Below are positions 1 to 5,645 of a DNA stretch of 5,645 nucleotides, one piece after another; position 1 is the stretch's first letter, and every line of letters begins with the position of its first letter. Where the stretch lies: NCBI GenBank assembly GCA_947461015.1, contig CANHIR010000122.1, forward strand, positions 1-5,645. The letters run 5' to 3'. The stretch is from Bacteroidota bacterium (GTDB taxonomy: Bacteria > Bacteroidota > Bacteroidia > Chitinophagales > Chitinophagaceae). The notes under the pieces were generated by a model. That model saw only the letters and a list, made by a program, of their open reading frames with translations. It had not been told where the DNA came from and did not search any database. The position numbers were made by a program, and so were the translations under genes.

Positions 1-280
1 TGTGATCATGTTGTACCTGCGATTTTACTTCCTCAAAATTATCGGTGGTTGATTTTTGTTTGTCCTTTCTAATATGATCTATCATTTGATGATAGGCAAC
101 TGTAAATAAGTATGATTTACATTTCTCTGATTCCACTTTATCTCTATTCATCCATAGTTTTTCAAATGCCGTTTGGACAATATCCTGTGCATCCGCTTCA
201 TGGCCAATATTTTTGACAATAAAACGATACACTCCGTCGGAGTAATTGTCTACACAGTTATTGAAATCTTGAACGGTCAT
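1..280 (-). CDS. ECF-type RNA polymerase sigma factor (sigma-70 family), 3' part outside window
   Basis: Reading the minus strand from the ATG at 280-278 gives 93 residues (MTVQDFNNCVDNYSDGVYRF...) with no stop before the window edge. Residues about 8-75 look like sigma-70 region 2. The stretch DAQDIVQTAFEKLW (30-43) is the conserved region 2.2 core-binding helix, and KSYLFTVAYHQMIDHIRKDK (55-74) is the region 2.3/2.4 part that melts and reads the -10 element. Region 4, which reads -35, would lie beyond the left edge. An in-frame TAA sits five codons upstream of the ATG, so this start is well bounded; only a weak AAAGGG precedes it. ECF sigma factors redirect RNA polymerase to a specific regulon and are often paired with an anti-sigma factor, but any such partner is out of view. 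The regulon cannot be inferred. Family call is firm; subgroup unknown. Confidence 0.9.
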   Translation of the reverse strand, partial: MTVQDFNNCVDNYSDGVYRFIVKNIGHEADAQDIVQTAFEKLWMNRDKVESEKCKSYLFTVAYHQMIDHIRKDKQKSTTDNFEEVKSQVQHDH

Positions 281-325
281 CCCTTTGTTTTGCTTTTAAG
301 TATCCGTATAACGATAGAGGTACCT

Positions 326-355
326 AAAAGTTACAGTTTGATTAATAATTTACAA
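326..355 (-). promoter_or_regulatory. Candidate promoter of the ECF sigma factor gene
   Basis: On the minus strand, TTG (355-353) is followed after exactly 19 nt by TAACTTTT (333-326). This differs from the Bacteroidota -7 consensus TAnnTTTG only in the last base. The -33 element lies inside the last codons of mqnC and the spacer spans its stop codon. Transcription would begin near 320, giving a leader of roughly 40 nt. It suggests the sigma gene can be transcribed independently of mqnC. Seen: the motif and spacing. Inferred: its activity. Confidence 0.4.
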
Positions 356-1466
356 CCTGCTCTTCAATATCGGCAGGAAGTTCACGCCATTCGTATTGTT
401 GATTACGCAATTGAGGCTCAAATCCAGCTTCTTTAATGGCTTCTTGGATGGTTTTATAGGTAAAGCGGTGAGGTGCACCCGCTGCGCTCACCACATTTTC
501 TTCCAACATGATACTTCCAAAGTCGTTGGCACCTGCTTCTAAACAAACCTGTGCAGTTGCTTTTCCTACCGTTAACCAACTTGCCTGAATATTTTTAATA
601 TTCGGAAGCATAATACGGCTAATGGCAATCATTCTTATATACTCTTCGGTGGTTGTTAAATTATGTACACCTCTAATTTTAGTTAAAAGGGTATCTACAT
701 CTTGGAAGGTCCAAGGTATAAAGGCTAAAAATCCATTTGCCTCTTTTGGTTTTCTATCCTGCGTTTCACGAATGCGCACTAAGTGAATAAATCTTTCTTC
801 CAAAGTTTCTACATGACCAAACATCATGGTAGCGCTGGTTGTAATATTTAACTGATGTGCAGCAGCCATTACCTCCAACCACTCGTCTGACCCACATTTT
901 CCATTAGAAACCAATTTACGCACTCGGTCCACTAATATCTCTGCACCCGCACCTGGTAAAGAATCCATACCTGCTTCTTGCAATGCTTTTAATACCTCGG
1001 TATGGGTCATTTTCTCCAATTTAGCAATATGCGCAATCTCAGGGGGGCCTAAAGTGTGCAATTTAATGGTTGGAAATTCTTGCTTGATCTGACTAAATGT
1101 ATCGGTATAATATTTTAATCCCAATTCAGGGTGATGCCCTCCTTGTAATAATAATTGATCTCCACCCCAGGCCAAGGTTTCCTTAATTTTTACACGGTAA
1201 GTATCCATATTGGTAATATAGGCTTCTGGATGCCCAGGAATTCTGTAAAAATTGCAAAACTTACAATTGGCGATACATACATTGGTTGTATTTACGTTGC
1301 GATCTATCTGCCAAGTCACTTTACCATGGGGCACTTGTTTTTTTCTTAACTCATTAGCGATATAACTAATCTCGTTTAAAGGAGCGTGCTCAAATAAAAA
1401 CATCCCTTCTTCCTTGGTCAAATACTCAAAATTCAAGGCTTTCTTATATAATTCTTCTAATTGCAT
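342..1466 (-). CDS. mqnC: Cyclic dehypoxanthinyl futalosine synthase (MqnC), radical SAM enzyme of menaquinone biosynthesis
   Basis: A 374-residue protein, a usual length for the family. MqnC converts dehypoxanthine futalosine to its cyclic form in the futalosine route to menaquinone, in the cytoplasm. The radical-SAM signature CxxxCxxC is intact: C64, C68 and C71 in NVCIANCKFCNFYR, ligating the 4Fe-4S cluster that cleaves S-adenosylmethionine. Other family landmarks are LLLQGGHHPELG (106-117), the SAM-contacting SLPGAGAEIL (169-178), SWLTVGK (296-302) and the C-terminal GANDFGSIMLEENVVSAAG (312-330). NVNTTNVC and the C-terminal block favour MqnC over its relatives MqnE (aminofutalosine synthase) and CofH (F420 pathway), though these share the fold. 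The start at 1466-1464 is preceded by AAAAGAAG, a plausible ribosome site. It lies 61 nt upstream of the sigma factor gene on the same strand; no other mqn genes are in view. Confidence 0.92.
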   Translation of the reverse strand: MQLEELYKKALNFEYLTKEEGMFLFEHAPLNEISYIANELRKKQVPHGKVTWQIDRNVNTTNVCIANCKFCNFYRIPGHPEAYITNMDTYRVKIKETLAWGGDQLLLQGGHHPELGLKYYTDTFSQIKQEFPTIKLHTLGPPEIAHIAKLEKMTHTEVLKALQEAGMDSLPGAGAEILVDRVRKLVSNGKCGSDEWLEVMAAAHQLNITTSATMMFGHVETLEERFIHLVRIRETQDRKPKEANGFLAFIPWTFQDVDTLLTKIRGVHNLTTTEEYIRMIAISRIMLPNIKNIQASWLTVGKATAQVCLEAGANDFGSIMLEENVVSAAGAPHRFTYKTIQEAIKEAGFEPQLRNQQYEWRELPADIEEQVVNY

Positions 1467-1485
1467 ATTCTTCTTTTAAGGATAA

Positions 1486-1493
1486 CAAAGTTA
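1486..1493 (-). promoter_or_regulatory. Candidate -7 element of the mqnC promoter
   Basis: TAACTTTG on the minus strand is an exact match to the Bacteroidota -7 consensus TAnnTTTG. Transcription would start near 1480, giving a short leader of about 14 nt that still holds the AAAAGAAG ribosome-site-like stretch before the mqnC ATG. No good TTG is found at the expected -33 spacing (positions 1513-1515 read ATA on this strand), so the assignment rests on the -7 box and position alone. Confidence 0.35.
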
Positions 1494-1545
1494 AGGAGTA
1501 AAGGGTTCGAATTATGCACCAGTTTATTTTATCTATATTCGCTAA

Positions 1546-1574
1546 TTGACTCTTGCTTAAAAGGAGTAATTTTA
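1546..1574 (+). promoter_or_regulatory. Weak candidate promoter of the M16 peptidase pair
   Basis: TTG at 1546-1548, an 18-nt spacer, then TAATTTTA at 1567-1574, one mismatch from TAnnTTTG. If used, transcription would begin within a few bases of the ATG at 1584, making a nearly leaderless message. A rival is TATATTCG at 1534-1541, also one mismatch but with no TTG at the right distance. The divergent region 1467-1583 must drive the rightward genes somehow; which motif does so is uncertain. Confidence 0.2.
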
Positions 1575-1583
1575 CCCTTTATT

Positions 1584-2828
1584 ATGATACAATTTGATAG
1601 ATTTGAATTAGCCAATGGCTTAAAAGTTTTAGTACATCCCGACACAACTACTCCAATGGCAGTAGTGAATATTTTATACAATGTAGGGGCCAAAGATGAA
1701 AATCCTGAAAAAACGGGGTTTGCCCATTTGTTTGAACATTTAATGTTTGGGGGTAGTGTGAATATTCCAGAATATGATGAACCCTTGCAAAGAGCAGGTG
1801 GAGAGAACAATGCGTATACCACCAATGACCTTACGAACTATTATTGTCAGTTGCCAGCAGAAAATATAGAAACCGCCTTTTGGCTAGAAAGTGATAGAAT
1901 GTTGTCACTAGCCTTTAGTCCAAAGAGTTTGGAAGTGCAAAGAAAAGTAGTGTGTGAAGAGTTTAAAGAACATTACATTAATAAACCTTATGGGGATGCT
2001 TGGCATAAAATGCGCACCCTGGCTTATACAAAACATCCTTATCAATGGATGACCATTGGTGCTTCCTTGGCACATGTGGAGCAAGCAACCATGGAAGAGG
2101 TGAAAGATTTTTTCTTTCAGTTTTATAGACCCAACAATGCAATTTTAGTTGTCACTGGAAATGTAAAAACAGAAGACATTAAAATTTTAGCAGAAAAATG
2201 GTTTGGTCCCATTCCTGCTGGGAAAAAATATGTAAGAAATTTACCAGAAGAGCCAAAACAAATAAAAAATAGAAGTTTGGATATTCGTGCCGATGTGCCT
2301 ATGGACATGCTCATGATGACTTGGCATATGGGTGGCCGTTTTGACGCTTCTTATCACGCAACAGATTTATTAACGGAAGTGTTAGGGGGTGGTGCATCAT
2401 CTCGTTTATATGAACAACTAATTAAAGTAAGACAATTGTTTTCTTCAATTTCTTGTTTTCACTTTGGTACGATTGATCCAGGTTTATTTGTGATTACTGG
2501 TAAATTGGTAAAAGGCATTACCATGTCGGTAGCTGAAAAAGCGGTATTAGAAGAGGTAGAAAAAATGAAATTGGAATTATTGGATGAAAAAGAAGTACAA
2601 AAAGTAATTAATAAAACAGAGAGTATGATATGTTTTGAGGATATGAGTATTATGAATCGTGCGCAAAGTCTTGCCTTTTATGAATTATTAGGAGACGCGG
2701 CTTTCATGAATGAAGAGCTCGCAAAATACCAAGCCGTAACACCAGCGCATATTCAACAAACCGCTAAAACCATTTTTGCCGAAGGCAATAGAAACACTTT
2801 GTATTATTATAGCAATACAAGTGCTTAA
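1584..2828 (+). CDS. M16 family zinc metallopeptidase, catalytic (HxxEH) subunit
   Basis: A 414-residue M16B-type half-size peptidase (insulinase / mitochondrial-processing-peptidase-like), starting MIQFDRFELANGLKVLVHPD, the typical N terminus of the family. The inverted zinc site is intact: H48-L-F-E51-H52 in GFAHLFEHLMFGG, and E126 (or E125) in KVVCEEF is the expected third zinc ligand. The second domain has SRLYEQLIKVRQLFSS (273-288). The Arg and Tyr found here in self-sufficient M16 proteins (pattern SRLxxxLRexxGLxY) are replaced by Ile280 and Ser287. The protein therefore probably needs a partner, encoded by the next gene 43 nt downstream. No signal peptide or lipobox is visible, so it is likely cytoplasmic. 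The frame is open upstream to 1461, but the ATG at 1584 fits the family start; AAGGAG at 1561-1566 is too far (17 nt) to be an ordinary ribosome site. Substrate unknown. Confidence 0.9.
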   Translation: MIQFDRFELANGLKVLVHPDTTTPMAVVNILYNVGAKDENPEKTGFAHLFEHLMFGGSVNIPEYDEPLQRAGGENNAYTTNDLTNYYCQLPAENIETAFWLESDRMLSLAFSPKSLEVQRKVVCEEFKEHYINKPYGDAWHKMRTLAYTKHPYQWMTIGASLAHVEQATMEEVKDFFFQFYRPNNAILVVTGNVKTEDIKILAEKWFGPIPAGKKYVRNLPEEPKQIKNRSLDIRADVPMDMLMMTWHMGGRFDASYHATDLLTEVLGGGASSRLYEQLIKVRQLFSSISCFHFGTIDPGLFVITGKLVKGITMSVAEKAVLEEVEKMKLELLDEKEVQKVINKTESMICFEDMSIMNRAQSLAFYELLGDAAFMNEELAKYQAVTPAHIQQTAKTIFAEGNRNTLYYYSNTSA

Positions 2829-2871
2829 TCATCGGATTCAATAAATTAAATTATGCCATTAACTATATTAT

Positions 2872-4155
2872 ATGTCATTAGATAGAACTATCGCACCCAA
2901 TATTAAAGACGCCGTTGACTTTGACATACAACTTAAAGCTTGTAATAAATATGTATTAGACAATGGAGTGGAAGTATATGCATTCGAAGGAGGCGCTCAG
3001 GAAGTGATGTTAATGGAATTGGTTTTTTTTGCAGGCAATAGTTTTGAAACTAAAAACTGGATTGCTCCTGCAACGAATTATTTATTAAAAAATGGTACAA
3101 GTACCAAGTCGGCTTTTGAAGTAAATGATGCTTTTGAGTTTTACGGTGCTTATTTAAACAGGTCCTGCTACAATGAAACTGCCACTATAAGTTTGCATAC
3201 GCTAACTAAGCATTTTGGGGAATTGATACCAATGGTGAGTGAATTGGTTGCAGACGCCGTGTTTCCAGAAAACGAATTAGACATTTATGCAAAGAATCAA
3301 ATACAACAACTCACCCTTAATTTAAAAAAAGGGGACTTTATAGCGAATCGTCATATTGATGAATATTTATTTGGTATTGATCATCCTTATGGAAAATATT
3401 CCACGGAAGAAAGTTATAATCAATTAACGCGTGATGACTTAGTGGCGTTTTACAATAAGTATTATAAAGAAGGTAAGTGTATCGTATTTATGGCAGGCAA
3501 GTTTCCTGCAAATATTGAATCACTTTTAAACCAGCATATTGGTACATTACCGTTGAATAAAAAAATCATTGAAACACCCGTCCATGCAATTGTTTCAGCA
3601 AAGGAAAAAAAGTACAATGTAATAAATGATCCAAGTTCAGTGCAAGGTTCAATTCGTATTGCGAGGCATTTTCCAAACAGACATCATCCGGACTTTGCAG
3701 CTGCACAGGTTTTGAATAATATTTTTGGAGGATTTTTTGGTTCTCGTTTAATGAGTAATATTAGAGAGGACAAAGGGTATACCTATGGCATACATAGTTA
3801 TTTGCAAAATCATGTTCAACAAAGTGCATGGCTAGTAAGTACCGATGCGGGGAAAGACGTTTGTAAAGCTACTATTGAAGAAGTGTATAAAGAAATGGCC
3901 ATTTTAAGGAATGAATTAATAGATATGGAAGAGTTAAACCTCGTAAAAAATTACATGTTGGGTTCCTTATTGGGTGATGTAGATGGACCTTTTCAAATTA
4001 TAGGTCGTTGGAAGTCGTATATTTTGAATGGATTAACGGAGGAGTATTTTTACAACACCATTCATACAGTCCGTGCCATTCAGCCGGAACAAATTAAAGA
4101 CTTGGCCAATAAATATTTAAATGAAGAAGATTTTTATGAATTAGTAGTTTACTAG
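2872..4155 (+). CDS. M16 family peptidase-like protein, non-zinc-binding R/Y partner subunit
   Basis: A 427-residue M16 homologue. At the place of the zinc motif it reads IAPATNYLLKNGT (64-76), so H, E and H are replaced by Pro66, Asn69 and Tyr70; it cannot bind the catalytic zinc in the usual way. The C-terminal half keeps GGFFGSRLMSNIREDKGYTY (286-305) with R298 and Y305, the Arg/Tyr pair that in M16 enzymes contacts substrate at the active site. This complements what the upstream subunit lacks. By analogy with characterised bacterial M16 heterodimers and with mitochondrial processing peptidase, it likely completes and shapes the active chamber. No signal peptide is seen (MSLDRTIAPNIKDAVDF). 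The start has no Shine-Dalgarno, common in this phylum. With 43 nt between the genes they are probably one operon with coupled expression. Confidence 0.9.
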   Translation: MSLDRTIAPNIKDAVDFDIQLKACNKYVLDNGVEVYAFEGGAQEVMLMELVFFAGNSFETKNWIAPATNYLLKNGTSTKSAFEVNDAFEFYGAYLNRSCYNETATISLHTLTKHFGELIPMVSELVADAVFPENELDIYAKNQIQQLTLNLKKGDFIANRHIDEYLFGIDHPYGKYSTEESYNQLTRDDLVAFYNKYYKEGKCIVFMAGKFPANIESLLNQHIGTLPLNKKIIETPVHAIVSAKEKKYNVINDPSSVQGSIRIARHFPNRHHPDFAAAQVLNNIFGGFFGSRLMSNIREDKGYTYGIHSYLQNHVQQSAWLVSTDAGKDVCKATIEEVYKEMAILRNELIDMEELNLVKNYMLGSLLGDVDGPFQIIGRWKSYILNGLTEEYFYNTIHTVRAIQPEQIKDLANKYLNEEDFYELVVY

Positions 4156-4202
4156 TTATATTTATAAATTAAATTTCAGAACTTATAAAATAAACTCGTC
4201 CT

Positions 4203-4556
4203 ATGGGAAAGTTTTTTACAAAAACAATAGCAACAGCTGTAGCTGTTTTAATAGTTGCCTATTTATTAAATGGAGTTAAGGTGGATGATTCAATCACTGC
4301 TTTAATGGTTGCTGCTGTTTTGGGGTTGTTGAATAATTTTATTAAGCCCATTTTAATTTTACTTACCATTCCATTCACTATTATAACCCTAGGACTCTTT
4401 TTAATCGTGATTAATGTTTCTATTATTTATTTAGTGGCTGATATCGTACCAGGTTTTCATATTGACGGGTGGTTTACTGCTTTCATTTTTGGGTTGCTTG
4501 TTAGTTTTTTCACATCAATTGTAGAGTCAATTATTGGTAGATTGCCTTCTAAATAG
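4203..4556 (+). CDS. Small membrane protein, phage holin family 4 / YvlD-like
   Basis: A 117-residue, strongly hydrophobic protein with four likely membrane segments (about 7-23, 31-47, 50-79 and 90-110). The block GLLNNFIKPILILLTIPFTI (41-60), followed by TLGLFLIVINVSIIYLVADIVPGF (62-85), is the signature of the family named mycobacterial 4-TMS phage holin superfamily IV, which includes Bacillus subtilis YvlD. Despite the name, most members are ordinary chromosomal genes, and there are no phage genes here. Function is not established; an envelope role is inferred from homologues that sit beside PspC-domain genes, as this one does. It starts 47 nt after the M16 pair with no convincing promoter or Shine-Dalgarno, so it may be read through from them. 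It is separated from padR by that gene's own promoter. Confidence 0.85.
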   Translation: MGKFFTKTIATAVAVLIVAYLLNGVKVDDSITALMVAAVLGLLNNFIKPILILLTIPFTIITLGLFLIVINVSIIYLVADIVPGFHIDGWFTAFIFGLLVSFFTSIVESIIGRLPSK

Positions 4557-4620
4557 TTAATTTCCAATTACTTTTTATTAATTAACTCATTGAAAAACAA
4601 TGTGTTGAATATTTATTTAA

Positions 4621-4657
4621 TAAATTTAGTACTATGTATTGCATAGTACTAAATTTA
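4621..4657. repeat. Perfect 16-bp inverted repeat, probable PadR operator
   Basis: Left arm TAAATTTAGTACTATG (4621-4636) is the exact reverse complement of the right arm at 4642-4657, with the 5-nt loop TATTG between. Each arm also contains the self-complementary hexamer AGTACT. It lies directly upstream of the padR gene and overlaps its promoter: the loop supplies the -33 TTG and the right arm fills the spacer. PadR proteins are dimeric winged-helix repressors that typically bind such palindromes at their own promoters, so autorepression is the natural reading. A terminator for the upstream gene is less likely, because no T-run follows the right arm. Confidence 0.7.
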
Positions 4658-4668
4658 ATGTACTTTTG
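4639..4668 (+). promoter_or_regulatory. Promoter of the padR-PspC operon
   Basis: TTG (4639-4641), a 19-nt spacer, and TACTTTTG (4661-4668), an exact TAnnTTTG. This is the best match to the Bacteroidota housekeeping promoter in the window. Transcription would begin near 4675, leaving a leader of about a dozen bases before the ATG at 4687. The spacer is almost wholly occupied by the right arm of the inverted repeat, so a protein bound there should block polymerase. Confidence 0.7.
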
Positions 4669-4686
4669 TATTCTAAACCAAAATGT

Positions 4687-5016
4687 ATGGATATTCAAAA
4701 TACACAAAGTCAGATGCGAAAGGGCGTTTTGGAGTTTTGCATATTGTCCATCATCCAAAAAGGCGAGGTGTATCCAAGTGATATTGTCGAGCAAATGAAG
4801 ATGGCCAATTTGCATATTTTGGAAGGGACACTGTATCCCTTGTTAACGCGGTTAAAAAATGCTGGCTTATTAAATTATAGATGGGTTGAAAGTATTAGCG
4901 GGCCACCCAGGAAATATTTTGTGTTAACGGACGAAGGGAAAAAAGCCTATGAGGTTTTATTGGCAACCTGGAATGACATGGCAGGAGCAGTGCATCAACT
5001 CACACAAAATAATTAA
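4687..5016 (+). CDS. PadR family transcriptional regulator
   Basis: A 109-residue winged-helix DNA-binding protein of the short PadR type, lacking the long C-terminal dimerisation domain of classical PadR/AphA. Landmarks are MRKGVLEFCILSII (10-23), the recognition-helix region ILEGTLYPLLTRLKNAGLL (44-62), and the wing GPPRKYFVLTDEGKKAYE (72-89). The C-terminal helix (about 84-107) should form the dimer interface. The start is the ATG at 4687. The frame stays open upstream to a TTG at 4639, but that TTG is the -33 element and would lie upstream of the transcription start. No Shine-Dalgarno is visible. The gene is 46 nt upstream of the PspC gene and very likely co-transcribed, which points to local control of the envelope-stress genes. 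The ligand or inducing signal is unknown. Confidence 0.93.
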   Translation: MDIQNTQSQMRKGVLEFCILSIIQKGEVYPSDIVEQMKMANLHILEGTLYPLLTRLKNAGLLNYRWVESISGPPRKYFVLTDEGKKAYEVLLATWNDMAGAVHQLTQNN

Positions 5017-5062
5017 GGGAAACGGATGCTATCGATTGTTTCAACATTTTAAAATTAAAAAT

Positions 5063-5645
5063 ATGAATAAGGTAATTAATATAAATTTTCAAGGTCGCAT
5101 TCTTCCAATTGAAGAACAAGCCTATGAAATACTAAAAGAATATATTGCTTCATTGCAAGTTTATTTTGCGCATGAAGAAGGCAAAGATGAAATTATCAAT
5201 GACATTGAATGTCGTGTTGCTGAGTTGTGTGATGAGCGATTAAAAAAAGGCGTGCTATGTATTAATGATAATGCAATTCAATTAATTATTAATAGTATTG
5301 GGCGTCCTGCCGATTTTGAAGCACTGGATGGGTTTGAGCAAACAACTTCGTCTACATCAAATACAGCAACTGCCAACAATACCCAAAATAACAGTGGTTC
5401 AAAAACAAACGAGACTGGTAATAAGCGCTTATACCGCGATGAGCAAAATAAAATATTAGGTGGCGTTTGCAGTGGGGTTGCAAATTATTTTGGGTTAGAT
5501 CCTATATTGGTAAGGGTTCTTTGGATATTTTTTATTGGTGTAAATGTGTTAGGATATTTAATTTTATGGATTGCTGTGCCTAGTTCATCTGTTAAAGAAG
5601 TAGGAGGTGACAAAAAAAGATTATTTAGAGATGTTGACGATAAAA
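5063..5645 (+). CDS. PspC-domain membrane protein, 3' end outside window
   Basis: The frame from ATG 5063 stays open for 194 codons to the window edge. Residues 1-88 (MNKVININFQGRILPIEEQA...) form a soluble, mostly helical N-terminal domain, ending NSIGRPADFE, as found in front of PspC domains in Bacteroidota; it resembles the HAAS/DUF1700-type domains often encoded beside PadR genes. A linker rich in Ser, Thr and Asn follows (93-118). Residues 121-175 are a PspC domain: KRLYRDEQNKILGGVCSGVANYFGLD, then a membrane helix (about 150-173). Just before the edge, KKRLFRDVDDK (184-194) repeats the opening of the first PspC domain (KRLYRDEQNK), so a second PspC copy probably begins. PspC proteins act at the inner membrane in envelope stress responses. 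Its pairing with padR suggests PadR represses it. Confidence 0.85.
   Translation, partial: MNKVININFQGRILPIEEQAYEILKEYIASLQVYFAHEEGKDEIINDIECRVAELCDERLKKGVLCINDNAIQLIINSIGRPADFEALDGFEQTTSSTSNTATANNTQNNSGSKTNETGNKRLYRDEQNKILGGVCSGVANYFGLDPILVRVLWIFFIGVNVLGYLILWIAVPSSSVKEVGGDKKRLFRDVDDK

Noticed and set aside
173..436. Plus-strand open frame of 87 codons
   Set aside because: It lies across the start of the sigma factor gene and the end of mqnC on the opposite strand; its translation has no family features.
1461..1583. N-terminal extension of the first M16 protein
   Set aside because: The frame is open but the extra residues do not resemble the family and overlap the divergent promoter region and the mqnC start; the ATG at 1584 gives the expected N terminus.
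2853..2885. Ten-codon frame MPLTILYVIR overlapping the start of the second M16 gene
   Set aside because: Too short to judge, in a different frame, with no ribosome site; nothing suggests a coupling leader peptide beyond its position.
4203..4556. Prophage remnant suggested by the holin family name
   Set aside because: The family is mostly non-phage, and no other phage-like gene, integrase or attachment site is present.
4555..4602. Possible terminator after the YvlD-like gene: AGTTAATT (4555-4562) with AATTAACT (4580-4587), then CATTG/CAATG (4588-4602)
   Set aside because: Stems are short and almost all AT with a long loop in the first case, and no T-run follows; chance is likely in AT-rich DNA.
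4639..4686. TTG start giving a 16-residue longer PadR
   Set aside because: This TTG is the -33 element of a strong promoter match, and the extension would be upstream of the predicted transcription start and inside the inverted repeat.
4582..4815. Minus-strand open frame of 77 codons
   Set aside because: It is antisense to padR and its operator region; low-complexity translation with no recognisable features.
5026..5052. Eight-codon frame MLSIVSTF between padR and the PspC gene
   Set aside because: Short frames of this length are expected by chance; no attenuator-like structure surrounds it.

Overview
The window looks like chromosomal DNA of a Bacteroidota bacterium, most likely Chitinophagaceae-like (lineage inferred, not tested). 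Supporting signs are AT-rich DNA, weak or absent Shine-Dalgarno sequences, Bacteroidota-type promoter motifs (TTG, about 19 nt, TAnnTTTG), a futalosine-route menaquinone gene, a small ECF sigma factor, and a PadR regulator followed by a PspC-domain protein of the type common in this phylum. There is no sign of a mobile element, CRISPR array, tRNA or rRNA, and the genes look vertically inherited.

Left part, minus strand (1-1466): the 5' portion of an ECF sigma factor gene runs off the left edge. Upstream of it on the same strand lies mqnC, a radical-SAM enzyme of menaquinone biosynthesis. The sigma factor appears to have its own promoter inside the tail of mqnC. A 117-nt divergent intergenic region (1467-1583) separates mqnC from the rightward genes.

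Middle, plus strand (1584-4155): two consecutive M16-family peptidase genes form a pair. The first keeps the zinc site HxxEH but has lost the Arg/Tyr pair of the C-terminal half. The second has lost HxxEH but keeps the Arg/Tyr pair. This is the pattern of an obligate heterodimeric M16 peptidase. Neither has a visible signal peptide, so a cytoplasmic enzyme is inferred.

Right part, plus strand (4203-5645): a small four-helix membrane protein of the YvlD/phage-holin-4 superfamily is followed by a 130-nt intergenic region. That region holds a perfect 16-bp inverted repeat and a consensus promoter woven into it. Next come a PadR-family repressor and a PspC-domain membrane protein that is cut by the window end just as a second PspC-like repeat begins. 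The simplest reading is an autoregulated PadR-PspC envelope-stress module with a YvlD-like protein beside it.

I see no clearly new system. The points most worth a second look are the split M16 active site and the operator/promoter architecture in front of padR.
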